Source: Molanna angustata (lineage: Eukaryota; Arthropoda; Insecta; Trichoptera; Molannidae). Taken from it: a stretch of DNA of 64,000 bases. Both the position numbers and the translations under genes were made by a program. The stretch is from NCBI GenBank assembly GCA_963576475.1, contig OY754979.1, forward strand, positions 26,920,034-26,984,033, written 5' to 3'. The notes beneath the pieces were generated by a model that did not search any database, was not told where the DNA came from, and saw nothing but the letters and a program-made list of their open reading frames with translations. Shown piece after piece: positions 22,286 through 35,322 of the stretch (positions within the stretch are counted from its first letter, which is position 1; every line of letters starts with the position of its first letter).

Positions 22286-24630
22286 TGTCACACCCTAATT
22301 TTTAAGCTAAGATAAATCTTGCTTTGTTTTAAATTTGCCCGGGGCGGATGTCACAAGTTAAAGGTTTTAAAAATAAAGTAAAAAAAAATTAATAAAAATA
22401 ATAAAGTATATTAAATTGATGACTGATGAGAACTCTCCCCTGCGTAGATGTCCAAACTTACCATACGCCGTCTCTCATTTACAGTCCAGGATTCGGATGA
22501 ATGAGCCTTACATACGTAAGGTGACTGTGTAATTATTTGTCAAAATAATTACTATGTGTATATATTTCAAAAAAACTCATTACCCTTTGAATAGGTCCTT
22601 ATTTGAAGATGGAGTAAAAATCATTTGTGAATTAATTAATAAAAAAAAAAAATATATATATAAAAGAAACTCAAATGCTTTGTATAGATCTCTGCATTTA
22701 TTCAGACAATAAAACAAGAAAAGAAAAACAGAAAACAACAAGGGAACAACAACAAGATAAAATAAATCAAGGAAAATTATTCAAAATAGAATTCTAATTA
22801 TAATTTAAAAGCTAGACACATATATGTATTTTTTACTTCAAAGAAAGGTACACCAGATCAAGATGACCGAGATCCTGATGATATATAGATAAAAGAATTT
22901 TTGAATTAAAAACAAAAAAAAAAACAACAATCAAATTTACTCTAAGATTTAAATATGAAATTTATATTTAATTAAAAGAAGAAGAGGTTGCAAGAAAAAA
23001 AAAGGAAATTTGAACAAATTAAAATTAAAAGAAAAACCAAGATAGACGTATCTTATTCAAATAAAAACCCCTCCTTTGAAATAAAAAGAAAACAACAATC
23101 AAAATTTACTTTGTGAGTTAGGTATAAAATTATCTTTAATTATAATAAGAAAAAGGTTGCAAGAAGGTAAAATCGATTAATTTTTAAATTTAAGGCCAAG
23201 ATAGAGTTATCTTATTCAAAATAAACCCCTTCCCTTCGGTAAATGGTTCAACAACAATTAGCAAATCATCAGTATGGTAAAAAAAATTAAGTTCTAAAAT
23301 AAAAAAAAAACTATATGTATTTATTTGAAGAAAAGGTACCAATATGTATGAGAAGGAAAAGAACAGAACGGAATTGATTTAACAAAAATAAAAACCAATC
23401 ATTAACTATAAAATAATTATATATTGATTCCCCAAAGTTTAACAACTATAGGTCTCAATTGAATAAAAGAATTTAATTTACCCAGTAAAGGTATAAACCT
23501 TCCCACAATTTAGATAATTTGCTGTATGAAACAATTCAAATCATATCAACTTGAATGACCCTGTTACTTAAGGTATGGAGGTAACAATTCACTTCTGGTT
23601 TATAATATTTGAAAAAAAATTACTTATGTACAAGGCGGTTTAAGGAACCTATACACATATATGTATAGACATATTCATATAAGAAAATTGAATTTGCCTT
23701 TCTATTTTTTTTAATGCCTGTGGAGCAATTACATACTCTCTCGACAGGTAAACAAAAATATATTATAATTGTAATCATCTATACATATATACAAACTCCA
23801 TATACATGCATATACATCATGAAATCAAAATATTGAACAAGGTACACAAATACTATCAGAAGGAACAATAAATAGATTCTCAAATTTGGAATTTTAAGGT
23901 GTTTTGGCTTGGCTTCATTTCAACCTTAAGGAACAACAAAAAGATTGATTTATATCTGTGATTCGTTCAGAAACAAAATATATATAAGTGAGACGAAGTA
24001 GTCTTTGAAAAATACAAAAAAAATAAAATCAATTTAAATCTCAAAAAGGGGCAATTAACCGACAAAAGTTTCACTCATGGCTGCAAAATCATCTAGCTTC
24101 TTCAAGAACGGGACTCTCCTCACGAAAAAGTAAACGTCGTTATATGTAAACAATATAGATTCTGTCTTTTTACCTTAGCAATTTGTCAGACTGGACCTGT
24201 CATGTGAATTAATCAGAGAAACGGTGCTTACGACCTATCTCTGACTATCACACAATTTGAAGATAATCCTTTAATGCGATTACACCAATTCACAGCTTTT
24301 ATTTTAGACCACTTATCACAATTAACTTTTTACACTCGACCTACGTGGGACCTTTCTAAAACGTCCAGATTCACAAGGCTCGAAATTACTATTAAATTGT
24401 ATGTATTTATTTAAATCTTTTCTTAAAGGCCATAAAAATCTCACAACCCAGTATTTTCGAATAAATGTCTTCCTATCAGTAATAGCATCAATTCCTTACT
24501 CCGATTTATTTTTGATTATACAACGAAATCATTGATAATCACAGTCTTTAGTCTTTAAACGTTCCTGATCAATCAAAGGATGCGGTCTTAGTTAGCTTTA
24601 AATCCACTGGGCGGCAAAATATATATATAT

Positions 24631-25055
<425 letters not shown>

Positions 25056-25159
25056 AATCTATAAGGTGATAGTTCAACATTTTACGCGGGAAAATATTAT
25101 GAAATGTTTCCATGAGTACTTTATTTGGTTTGGAAATCAAGCTCGCACATATACATCGC

Positions 25160-25915
25160 CGAACAGCCGGTCTTTCTTTCTCAAGCAGCTTCAGCTCACC
25201 TGCCTCTCGGCGCGAAGGTTATATTTATATATTTCTTTTGACGATGTTAGCTTGTCTAGAACTCAAACCAGAGTATATAACTTGAATAATCAGCTCTTTC
25301 AAGCGGCTTCCGCTTACTTGTTCTTTTTGGCGCGAAATCCCATTTATATTTCCTTGACGATGCTTAAAACTGTCTGGAACTCAAGCCAGTGTATATAATT
25401 GAATAATTTGCTCTTTCAAGCGGCTTCCGCTTACTTGTTCTTTTTGGCGCGAAGTTTAATAAATATTTCTTGACGATGCTTAAAACTGTCTGGAACTCAA
25501 GCCAGTGTATATAATTGAATAATTTGCTCTTTCAAGCGGCTTCCGCTTACTTGTTCTTTTTGGCGCGAAATTTAATATATATATCTTGACGATGCTTAAA
25601 CTGTCTGGAACTCAAATCAGTGTATATAATTGAATAATTTGCTTTTTTAAGCGGCTCCCGCTTACTTGTTCTTTTTGGCGCGAAGTTTAATAAATATTTC
25701 TTGACGATGCTTAAAACTGTCTGGAACTCAAATCAGTGTATATAATTGAATAATTTGCTTTTTTAAGCGGCTCCCGCTTACTTGTTCTTTTTTGCGCGAA
25801 GTTTAATAAATATTTCTTGACGATGCTTAAAACTGTCTGGAACTCAAGCCAGTGTATATAATTGAATAATTTGCTCCTTCAAGCGGCTTCCGCTTACTTT
25901 AACCCAAATCTATCT
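25160..25915. repeat. Approx. 116 bp tandem array inside the 5' LTR
   Basis: Same array as 13330-14085, shifted by 11,830 bases, with the same unit number and order. One substitution is visible (TTGCGC instead of TGGCGC near 25793). Conservation of unit number between LTRs means the array has not changed length since insertion. Confidence 0.88.
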
Positions 25916-27876
25916 TGCACCTAATTCGGACAACAAGAAATAGAATCTTTTTTTTTTATTATGGATAAGAATTATCAGCTCTCCAAATCATATTGAATGA
26001 ATCTTCTTTTTTTTATACTCCGCAACGTTAAAGACTTAATTCCTTCCATTCCTTTTCTTTTAGCCAAAATCAACGCTTCTAAATACCGAAATGATAGTTC
26101 GACAATTTTAATGAAAACGAATTTTCAATGTTTCTGCCGAGATTTAAATTTATGAAGACGAATTTTAATTTTAAAAAAAATAATAAAAGAATATTATTAA
26201 ATACAATGCAGAGATCTGATACATCCTTATTTAAATTTGCACATTTTTCTTCTTAAAAAAAAAAAAAAAATATCTAATCGCCTTGTTAAAAAAAAAACTC
26301 TATTATTTTTTCTTATAAAAAAATAAATAAAATCCGGCGTCCGAAGCCGGGGAAAATGTTTTATATGCGAGACTCACGTGATAATTCGTTTGCAAAGACA
26401 AGTTTTTTTTAAAGAATTTACTTTGAGAATGAAAATAAAACTGACTTACTGCTTCGTGAGTAGTCATATTTATAAGTTCGGTATTAGCAATCTGTGAGTG
26501 TGTGCGTAAGTCAGAGAGGCTTTCAGTCCCTCTGAATACGCTCCTAGAGAAGGTTATTTCGCGGATTTTCGGAGCGCTAAATCAATGGAATCGTATGAAA
26601 AAAAAATATTATTTTTTTCCTTCATTCACAAAACATCCACAATCCCTACACGATTCTGAGATTGAAAACGAAACTGTTCTAACGCCTAAATTAGAGACGC
26701 TACGAATTTTCAAAGATAGATGTTATAAGTTTAGGCGGCACAATTACTGCCAACCCGCCTGAATTTTTCAACTTGGAGTTCGCTCGCTAATTGTAGGTAC
26801 ATAAGCCGCGTTGACTGCGTTATGTACTAGTACATAACGAGGGTGTAGCCAGATCATCTTTTTAGGATTTTTAATAATTATTTTTACGAAAGTAAATTTT
26901 GGTGACCATTATTTAACAAAAATGAAAAACCCAAGATTGTTCAATGATGAATTCGTTGCCTATACGCATGAAAATAGAAAGGAATAAAAACATTTCCTAA
27001 CTCTCCTAACTTACTAAGATTTCGGAAAACTTCATACTCAACTCACAAGTCTTTCAATGCTATTATTATAACTTTTCATTAGGATAGGGAAGTTTATTAA
27101 AAAAGTTATATAAAAACGTGAGTCAATAAAATGAACTTTTCCTCAATTCTACCTTTTCTTTATACTTAACCAACTAATTCTTTACCCAAAATCAATGATG
27201 CTAGGAAAACCAGTAATTAATAATAGTGTATTTCAATATCAACCATAATTCTTTCCTCATACAAGATCTTCTTCCAAATACTATATTTAATTTTATTTTT
27301 ACTTCTGCTATGTATCTCCTCACACTTCAACAAAAACTTAACAATGTGAATCCAACCATTTGGAAATATATAACACTGAAATAATATTCTATACTTACAA
27401 AACTTTTTCTTTAAAAAGGAATTTTTCAACTATACGTTCCACTAGGCGAAGATTGAGTAATAGTGTGGACACCCTAAAAAGACGTCATACATAATAGATA
27501 ATTGTCTTATGTAGTTGACACGTATTCGGCTATATGTAAACAGAGAAGGATGACAACATACGCGATTATACTGAGGGAAAGAGATAGCAACACTGGTTAT
27601 TTACTAGAGGGAGTATCAAGTATAAACTTTTAGAGAAGTGAAAAAAAAGTATAGCATATCCCCACTCGACTTCGATCGTGACGTCACAAACTAATCATCA
27701 TCATCATGCCAATTTGTATGAAAACTTACCTAGTTCTTAGTAGAAATACGCGGATTTGTTCAAAACAAATTGTGGTGTTCTTTTTGACATGAGACATGTA
27801 CTAAACTTATTCATTCCTTAGCAAAAATACCTGGCTTCGCTCAGAACCTTTGTCGTGTGATTTTCGACACGCGACA

Positions 27877-27880
27877 GTGT
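27877..27880. other. Target-site duplication, right copy (GTGT)
   Basis: Partner of 10867-10870. It is followed at once by TTGGCTTTTGAAAGCATATT, the continuation of the interrupted satellite monomer. Confidence 0.92.
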
Positions 27881-28615
27881 TTGGCTTTTGAAAGCATATT
27901 GAGATGTATAATTCATTTATTTGTCATGGCACAATCTTTGTTATTTATGTTGTCAGCCGTATGATTTATAATATGTTTGTATTGTCATTAGCTATACATT
28001 ATTCTGCATGCGTTTTTGTGATTCGTATCAGATTGGTGTTTGGCTTTTGAAAGCATATTGTACAATTCATTTAATTATACAAAATTTTAAAGTATTAAAT
28101 TGTCCGCAGTATAATTACGATTTTTTGTGTTGTCAATAGCTAAATATTTATCTGCATACGTTTTTTGTCGTATCACATAAGTGCGTGGCTCTTGAAAGCA
28201 TATTATAATCACTATTATCGTTCAATAATATCAACAAAATGATTCTTTATTTTTGTTTATTTCGTTTAACTTGTTTGAAGGTTGAAAGCATATTGGGGTA
28301 AACCTTCATATACTTAGAAACATGTGATGTGTAGTAAGTCTGTGTTGGTTGTCGCTACGTCAATATGTATTGTAGGACACTTTACACATACTAACTTTAT
28401 TTTACAATTGTTTTTTTCTTTGCTGGTCATCCATATAAGGGTTTCGATTGGAATATATTATGAAGCCGCTCTAATTTATTTCATCTCATGATGTCAGCAG
28501 TCACACATTTTTCTACTTACGTTTTATGATACGTAGTGGTCAAATGATTGGCGGTTGAAAGCATGTAGTGTTGTACAGTTAATTTTTTTTGTCGTACCAC
28601 AAAATAAATATTTTT
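27881..28615. repeat. Satellite array A, continuation after the LTR element
   Basis: The same motif landmarks resume (TTGTCATTAGCTATACATTA, TTGGCTCTTGAAAGCATATT, GTTGTCGCTACGTCAATATG) and run to about 28615, where the match stops inside the CACAAAATAAAT segment. The order of sub-blocks matches copies in 5200-7500. Confidence 0.88.
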
Positions 28616-29480
28616 ATATTTATAATATATTATATTTATTTTTATTTATTTCTATCCAAAACATAGAGTAGATATAAGATACAAAATAATTGAAGGTAAT
28701 ATAAGCTTATTCATACATAGTAGATACAAAGTAAATATAAGTTATCGAATATATTTTTATTATTGCATATGCGCAAACATGATGGATTTTTTTCCCTGTC
28801 GGGAGTCAAAAATATTTTGTAACAGATTTTTAATTATCTCTTTGTAATGAAATATGAGAATGCATAATGAGAATTCATTAAAAAGGCATAGTTGGTGAAC
28901 GTTGCGCAAGCGCATAAAGTGATCACGTAAACCAGCCGATGACAGGTCGTAAGCCCTGTAGGTGCCTGATTTCCCGGTTCTCCTACAATAAATATTCCAA
29001 CTTCGTCTCTATTGAGATAATTAAAAATCTGTTAATAAATATAAGTTATTGCATTGCAATAAATATAATTTCACTATTTCACCATTGCTTACATAGTTAA
29101 AGCTATCTCTTTTTGTTTGTATCTTTGCTACTAGCCCCCTCACTAGGCATAGCCTGTGCTAAGGTAAGCTAGTTTCATATTATTGTCTATTGCGTTGTTT
29201 ATTTATAGATACATTTACATATAATATAAGTATATGTACATACATACGCTACGCATTCAAGAGTATGCTTCCTTCTTTCTCTTTTTCCAAACACAATATT
29301 TCATTATGAGTCATGCACACACAACAAAAATTATTAAAATTTGTTGAAATTTGTTAAAAAAATTGATTGATTGAGAGAAAAAAAAAACAACAAAAGTACT
29401 TATTTTTCACTTTTTTCTATTGTCTATTCTGTTGTTTGTTATAGTGCATTTTACATTTTATTTGGTATCAAAGTAGACAT
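28616..29480. other. Non-satellite insertion within array A
   Basis: About 860 bp of AT-rich DNA separates the two satellite segments at a position where array A is otherwise continuous. It holds the 213 bp inverted-repeat element at 28821-29033 and TAC/TATA-rich low complexity. No coding frame is convincing. The donor element is not identified. Confidence 0.55.
28821..29033. mobile_element. Small element with perfect 20 bp inverted ends
   Basis: AACAGATTTTTAATTATCTC at 28821-28840 is the exact reverse complement of 29014-29033. Between them lies GC-richer sequence, including GTAAACCAGCCGATGACAGG and GTCGTAAGCCCTGTAGGTGC. That interior and the right end recur at 30325-30460. It is MITE-like; no transposase is present and no target duplication is obvious. 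Confidence 0.55.
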
Positions 29481-29487
29481 ACGTTTG

Positions 29488-29893
29488 GCGATTGAATGCA
29501 TATTATTTATGTTGTCAGCAGTCACCCATTTTTCCACTTACGTTTTTGTGATTCGTAGTAGTTAAATGGCTGGCGGTTGAAAGCATAATATAGGAATGTA
29601 CAATTATTTCATAGGCATGCTAAAACTTTTGTTTGTCATATAATCTATCACACAATGTCATAGAATCTATGACAACATCTGATGTTGTCAGCAGCTACAC
29701 ATTTCTCTGCATATGTTTTTGAATTCGTAGCAGAGACATGTCTGGCGGTTGGCGTCATATTGAAAGGAAAAATCTATCGTATACGATAGATTTGACTTTT
29801 AAGGCATATACAGCAGCTATACATTTTTCTACGTACGTTTTTGTAATATCCTAGTAGACAATGTTTGGCGATTGAATGCATATTATTTATGTT
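29488..29893. repeat. Satellite array A, terminal remnant
   Basis: Diverged motif copies (ACGTTTGGCGATTGAATGCA, TTGTCAGCAGTCACCCATTT, TCTACGTACGTTTTTGTAAT) continue after the 28616-29480 interruption and end near 29893. A palindrome ATCTATCGTATACGATAGAT lies at 29772-29791. Confidence 0.8.
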
Positions 29894-30142
29894 GATAATG
29901 TTACTACAAATTGACCCCGAGTTGCAATTTTTATGATCATAATTATTGTTGATTACCTTACACTAGAAATTATTCAAATATATTCAATATGTATGTTTCC
30001 ATGTGCAGGGAATTCAATGATTATGTTACTACAAATTAACCCCCTGTTGTAATTTTTATGATCATAATTATTGTTGATAACCTTACACTAAAAATTATAC
30101 AGATATATTCAATTCGTAAGTTTCCATGCACAGGAAATTCAA
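29894..30142. repeat. Tandem dimer of a 125 bp unit
   Basis: Two copies start at 29894 and 30019. Both contain ATGTTACTACAAATTRACCC, ATTTTTATGATCATAATTAT and TGTTTCCATG-type text and end in AATTCAAT. Divergence is moderate. It abuts the end of array A. Confidence 0.82.
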
Positions 30143-30324
30143 TATATTTGTCACAAAATACAGAAATACATAATTGATAGTTAAGTTTATAGTTAATATT
30201 TAATTTAAGTAAAAGCACAAGAAAATAAAAATTAAAGAATACTATTTTTAACAGTTTTAATGAGGGTGAAACATTATATTTTAATGTAAATATATAGATA
30301 AAATACTAATATTGTATCACACTC

Positions 30325-30460
30325 TACTCAAGCGCATAAAGTGATCACGTAAACCAGCCGATGACAGGTCGTAAGCCCTGTAGGTGCCTTGATTTCCCGG
30401 ATCTCCTACAGTAAATATTCCAACTTCGTCTCTATTGAGATAATTAAAAATCTGTTTAAA
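30325..30460. repeat. Second copy of the 28900-29033 segment
   Basis: AAGCGCATAAAGTGATCACG through GAGATAATTAAAAATCTGTT is repeated with few changes, including a one-base insertion (GCCTTGATTT against GCCTGATTT). The left inverted end is absent. The 63-codon minus frame here (30317-30508) is not kept in the other copy because of that indel. Confidence 0.8.
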
Positions 30461-30620
30461 TTTTAAATAATTAAGATTGGGTTTAAAACAGTGACAAAAT
30501 GCTGTCAAAGTTTTATCAATCGCGATAATTTAAACATTAAAAATAACAAATAGTGTTCAAAAGTAGATAAAAAAAATGTAGATACACATATAATTTATTT
30601 TAAAAATGTGATAAAATGGC

Positions 30621-31096
30621 TTGACAAATACGAATTCATATAAAACTTCTTCCTAACCTATTATAATATAAAATTATTTCTGCAACCAATTTCTATTCAA
30701 TTTATAAAACAACTCTAAGCTACTTTCATTAGTGACTAACTAAACCAACTCTAAGCTACTTTCATTAGTGACTAACTAAACCAACTCTAAGCTACTTTCA
30801 TTAGTGACTAACTAAACCAACTCTAAGCTACTTTCATTAGTGACTAACTAAACCTAACCAAAAGAATAACGAGAATGGAGATTTACGTTCATATATTATC
30901 ATACTTTTATTTCGTTGTTGTATTTTTTTATCGCGTATAATATTTGATTAGATTTAGTAAGTGTTCAATGATAATAGCGACTCGCGTGAGCGAGTTGCTT
31001 TATAAATTGAATAGAAATTTGTTGCAGAAAAAAAATATCAACACCTTTACCCTATTTAGATTAGGAATAAGTTTATTATGTATTCGTATTTGTCAA
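30621..31096. mobile_element. Nested inverted-repeat element, about 476 bp
   Basis: TTGACAAATACGAATTCATA and CAATTTCTATTCAATTTATA in the left arm are matched in inverse at 30990-31096, giving imperfect arms of about 95 bp. The interior has the 36 bp tandem repeat. No coding potential, consistent with a MITE. Confidence 0.6.
30711..30854. repeat. 36 bp minisatellite, four copies
   Basis: Four essentially identical copies of a 36 bp unit containing CTCTAAGCTACTTTCATTAG and TGACTAACTAAACCAA. Near-identity suggests recent expansion. Confidence 0.93.
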
Positions 31097-31106
31097 CATA
31101 CATATA

Positions 31107-31514
31107 ATGATACATGAAATGATATCGTTAAGAAGGATTTGTAATAGAACGATGTATGACCGGGTAAGAAATGAGGACAGAAGGAAAGAATGTAAGATGA
31201 AGAAAGATGTCATTACTAGAATGAAAGTGAACACATTGAGATGGTTTGGTAACATGGGAAGAATGAATGATGAGTGCCTGACGAAGAAAATATACAGAGC
31301 GGAAAGGAATGGAATGAGAGGTCGGGGACGCCCAAGAAAGGGATGGCACGACCATGTGAACGAAATTTTGAAAGACGGAAATGTTAGAAGTGTGAGCAAT
31401 AGACGAACATGTATGAGACGATGCATGAATGTGGACGAGGCGAGAGATGCGTGCCAGGATAGAAAAATGTGGCGTTCGGTTCTCTCTGCCTACCCCGCAA
31501 GGGACATGGCGTGA
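31107..31514 (+). pseudogene. LINE-A reverse transcriptase C-terminus
   Basis: A 135-residue open frame carries the end of a non-LTR retrotransposon polyprotein: RRICNRTMYDRVRNED, then LRWFGNMGRMNDECLTK, GRGRPRKGWHDHV, NRRTCMRRCMNVDEA, and MWRSVLSAYPARDMA. The set is diagnostic of LINE tails often annotated in Lepidoptera as endonuclease-reverse transcriptase. The catalytic RT palm and endonuclease are absent, so this is a 5'-truncated dead copy, although its frame is undamaged. The 3' end continues through GGCGTGATGGT into a GTAT-repeat tail at about 31509-31539. Other copies are listed separately. Confidence 0.85.
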
Positions 31515-31548
31515 TGGTATGTATGTATGTATGTATTTGTCAACATAT

Positions 31549-31750
31549 AATCCAACTGTCGATTCGTTCATGAGAATTCAATTCTCTGAATGAATCGCCA
31601 AGATGCGTGTACGAAGGAACATTTTGTATGGTGTAGTGGACTTTTTGCATGCTAATAACACCAACTAGAGGCTTCGCAGCATATATGTTCCCATAATTGG
31701 ATTTACTCAGAATTCGGAGTTGAACATTTTATGTGAGTTTTCTCTAGAAC
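31549..31750. repeat. Dispersed repeat, copy 1
   Basis: AATCCAACTGTCGA, GCCAAGATGCG, AACACCAACT and GGCTTCGCAG recur in the same order at 34693-34850. It begins directly after the LINE tail at 31546. Identity of the repeat is unknown. Confidence 0.6.
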
Positions 31751-32307
31751 ACTGAAAATTGGTATAAACATAGACAAATACAAAATCTCAAATTAGTTTT
31801 AAAAAAAAAATCCAGGGTTTCTCAAACATTTTTTATTAAGAAAAATATTTTTTTATGAAAAATTTATGAGTTTAACTGCCTATATTTCCAAATCTTTTAA
31901 AAATATCGTAAAAAGCCGAAACACCCCAACTAGATAATTTAATTTTCTATAAAAAATATTAACATTTAAATTTTTTTGTAACAATTTTTATAAAAATTGA
32001 ATTTAGTGACGACATTGCTTCATACAATTTGTAGGGCAGTCGCCTATACACAATATGTAAGAAGACTTAATAGTTTGATAGGTACTTAATCTCCAAACAT
32101 ACATACAGAACCATCATGCTGTTTTCATATTTCGGGTAGGAAAACAGGACTGACCTCCATACTGTCCTATCTTGACATACATACCAACATGTGTTAAAAT
32201 TTTCTATAATTTGGATTTATTGGTTTATAGTTTGATTCTTATTCTTCAACTATACATACTATCGCTATCGACAGTTGGATCTCATGTGTTACATGCAACT
32301 AGTATAT
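31751..32307. other. AT-rich stretch, nothing recognised
   Basis: Long A and T runs with scattered stops in all frames. ACATACATACAGA-type and CATACATACCAAC runs suggest old retroelement tails, but no element can be delimited. Confidence 0.5.
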
Positions 32308-32630
32308 ATAAATTATATAATATATGTTAACATATTTTTATCTACTTTTATGATTTTGTTATTTTTTATGTTTAAATTATCGCGATTGTTGTCAACTTTG
32401 ACAGCTCTTCCGACATTGCTAAAATGTTAAATGCGTTTTCCATTTTTTCAAGGTCTAGTAGTCCCACCCTGCCCGCCGACGATAAATTATAATTAATTAG
32501 TATAAATGATCAAACTTATCGTTTTTAAAAAATTTACCTTGTGGCCCCTATTTTCCAGACTGATTAGAATAGATCAATAGATCTTTTCGGGAAAACTGGA
32601 TCATCCCTGATTCACCCGTTTCCCTTAATA

Positions 32631-33594
32631 TTCTTAAAGCCGGATTTAAACGTTGGTATAGGCGCGGCCAACGTCTCGGCGAGCGTGTAAACGGCTTAAA
32701 AGTCTACACTATTTACATGCTCGCGAGCCCGTCAGTATGCTTTGAAGCGGCAAACATGATGGACGTTGAGGTTATGTCGGCCATAACTTTTGGCCTTACG
32801 TATTTTTATTATAATATAGGATTTTTTCAATTATCTCTACATGTACATGTTCTTAATCAAACAATGGACATTTTTCAATAATTATTATTTAAAAACTCTA
32901 AAAGAAATGCATATCAAATTATAAAAAAAATATTTTAATCATTATTTATTTATTTGGGTTGTTCTAATTGTATACCAATACCTATACTAATTTGGCAAAC
33001 CTATACATACATACAAACATACATTCATACATACATGCAACTAAAATATATATTTTATTTAATTTTTCAATAAGTCCACTATTTGATATTAATTTTATGC
33101 ATATGATGTATTAATTAATAAATAAAATAACATGATTGAATAAATGTATTTTATTATAAAACATATAAATAAATATAAAAATATTAAAATGAATGTTTTC
33201 ACATCATAATATATTTAATCCTAATTTATTCATAATCAGATAAACTATAATCATAAATATAACTTTGAATATTCAAATTCCAGGTGTAAAATACGTGTTA
33301 TTATAAATTTGGATGTCAGTTGTCAAAATTCCGATACGTCTTTCCAGCGCCAGAGCTCAAACGATTCTAATGTCAGGGCCAACGTGTAAATGACTCGCAA
33401 ACGTCTACCGCAAACCCCCTTTGACTCGTGCCAAAATACCGACACTCAATCGGATCGGGCGCGAGCCCGGGCGAGACCACGCGAGCCTATTCAAACACCC
33501 TATTTACACGTTGGAGCTCGGGATGTCTCGCCGAGCCAAGGCGAGCATGGAAACGGCCCATTATAAATCCACGTTTAATGATAATATTAAGGTC
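32631..33594. mobile_element. Candidate TIR element with GC-rich ends
   Basis: CCTTAATATT near 32633 is matched in inverse by AATATTAAGG ending at 33592. Just inside both ends are GC-rich blocks unlike the AT-rich middle: GGCCAACGTCTCGGCGAGCG and ACGTTGGAGCTCGGGATGTC. These share inverted words (CCAACGT, CTCGGCGAG, AACGTTTA-like). The roughly 960 bp middle is AT-rich and non-coding. A non-autonomous DNA transposon is likely; target duplication not resolved. Confidence 0.5.
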
Positions 33595-33599
33595 CCACC

Positions 33600-34139
33600 G
33601 AAGCGGGAAACAAAAAATTGATTTTTAGACTCATTTGAGTGTCCCCCTCCACGGAAATCTTTAGTAAAAGGCGAAAGATTTATTCGTATTGAAGGGAAAC
33701 CAGAGTAACATCAAACGCCACTGTCGAAGACTATATAAATAAATTCATAACCACCCGTATTTGTTTTACGCTTGATAGTAACGCCATCTGTGAAACAAAT
33801 TTAGATTTTTTTTCATTATATTTTTACTTGAAATAATATAATGCATTATTTTCAGTTTATATATTAATTTGATCACATCAATAATAAATATTTTTTTAAT
33901 AAGATAATGTGGCTGAAGTTTCGAACGTTCCATCGAAATAAACTAACTGATCTATGGTCAGGATACAATAGAGATAACCCAAGGAAAAAATATTTATTTA
34001 TTGTATATATTTTATTTGAAGATTTAATTGCTTGTTTATTCTTTATTTATGTATTTAATAGTTTGTTTAATTATTAACTTATTTATGCATTGAAAAAAAA
34101 TGAGAATCATCTGCATATAAAGTAAACCTTGTTAATATA
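33600..34139. other. AT-rich stretch, nothing recognised
   Basis: No frame above 66 codons, no clear repeat, and no motif I recognise. Confidence 0.5.
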
Positions 34140-34237
34140 ATCACGGCATACCCCACCATGTAGGGTAACTAGCGACAGGTTTCCGGATACGCATAACCTA
34201 ATAAAATATAGCATGAAACATGCGTGTATACCCACAC
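34140..34237 (-). repeat. SINE-A relic
   Basis: ATCACGGCATACCCCACCAT and GTGTATACCCACACACA match the 3' half of SINE-A on the minus strand, with many substitutions and a truncated 5' part. Confidence 0.65.
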
Positions 34238-34254
34238 ACATTTTTTTATTAACG

Positions 34255-34510
34255 TACTTAATTACGTCCTGCTTACGTACTTCTGTCCTTCCTTTCTTCC
34301 GTCCTACGTTCCGTCCTATCTTCCTGTCTAATATCCTTCCTTCTTACCGTCTTTCGTTCGTTCCGTCATTCGCCCCTTCCGCCCATCCTTCTTTCCGTTC
34401 TTTTTTCCTTCCTACCATCCTTTTTTTCCTTCATCCATCCTCCCTCGTTATTACTTCCATCCTTATTTCCTTCCTACATTCTTTCCTTTCGTACTTTCTA
34501 CGATTTAACT
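34255..34510. repeat. Degenerate CCTT pyrimidine tract
   Basis: About 255 bases are almost wholly C and T on the plus strand, based on TTCC and CCTTCCTA words with drift. The open frame across it is a product of low purine content. Confidence 0.85.
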
Positions 34511-34692
34511 CTTCAAGGTACCCTCAATTTATTTTAGGTTTGTGTATGACTACAATGTACATCTCACGCCAAATAAAATTAAAAAAAATACATGCAACAT
34601 TGTGTTCAAGCCGATTAACGGCAAATTTTGAAGAAAAATATAAAATTAAATAAATCATATTTGAGATATCATAGTATCTGATTGGCGATATA

Positions 34693-34850
34693 TTAATCCA
34701 ACTGTCGAGATGCCAATATGCGCGAGATTTGTATGCAGGGTCTATATTTTTCACGGTTTTTCCAACTTTAAAGTCAAAAACACCAACTTAGGCTTCGCAG
34801 AATATGTTTCCTTAAGAGGACATCTAGTGACTGAAGCTAAATCTAGTGAC
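34693..34850. repeat. Dispersed repeat, copy 2
   Basis: Shares ATCCAACTGTCGAGATGCCA, AACACCAACTTAGGCTTCGC and nearby words with 31549-31750, at lower similarity. Confidence 0.55.
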
Positions 34851-35183
34851 TGAAAACATGGAATTATATTAAAACCGCCTAATGCACTATGAAGGTACGC
34901 GTTAGTAAGGTTAACTATCGCGTGCGTTAAAAAAGGTTTATACGCTATTTAAATTATCGTAAACCCAATTTTTTATGATTTTTTTGCATTTTAAGAACAA
35001 ACCTGACTTGAAATGAAAAAACTTTATCGGTCATTCACTTTGATATTATGCACTCTTCAAACACATAGTTATTGAGTAATTTTAAAAAAATGCTGTAAAA
35101 AAGGATTTTAATATTTTTTCTAGGGGAATTTAGGCTGAATTTTAAAATTGTGTAACGAACATTCACTAGAGAAATGTTGAAAA

Positions 35184-35239
35184 CACTAGTGTATGTGTGT
35201 GTATGTGTGTGTGCGTATGTGTGTATGTGTGTGTGTGTA

Positions 35240-35277
<38 letters not shown>

Positions 35278-35289
35278 TGTATATGTATA

Positions 35290-35322
<33 letters not shown>

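Larger units (their letters stand above)
30501..32404. mobile_element. Composite inverted-repeat element, about 1.9 kb
   Basis: The left arm 30501-30592 (GCTGTCAAAG, then AATCGCGATAATTTAAACAT and AAAAGTAGATAAAAA) is matched in inverse by about 32308-32404. Inside sit a smaller inverted-repeat element (30621-31096), a LINE 3' end (31100-31546) and AT-rich DNA. The outer arms are about 95 bp and imperfect. The nesting gives an order of arrival: outer element first. Confidence 0.6.

Noticed and set aside
30317..30508. 63-codon frame over a conserved repeat
   Set aside because: The other copy at 28900-29033 has a one-base difference that breaks this frame, so conservation is not at the protein level.
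34213..34653. 146-codon frame rich in F, L, P and S
   Set aside because: It lies across a degenerate CCTT pyrimidine tract that simply lacks stop codons.
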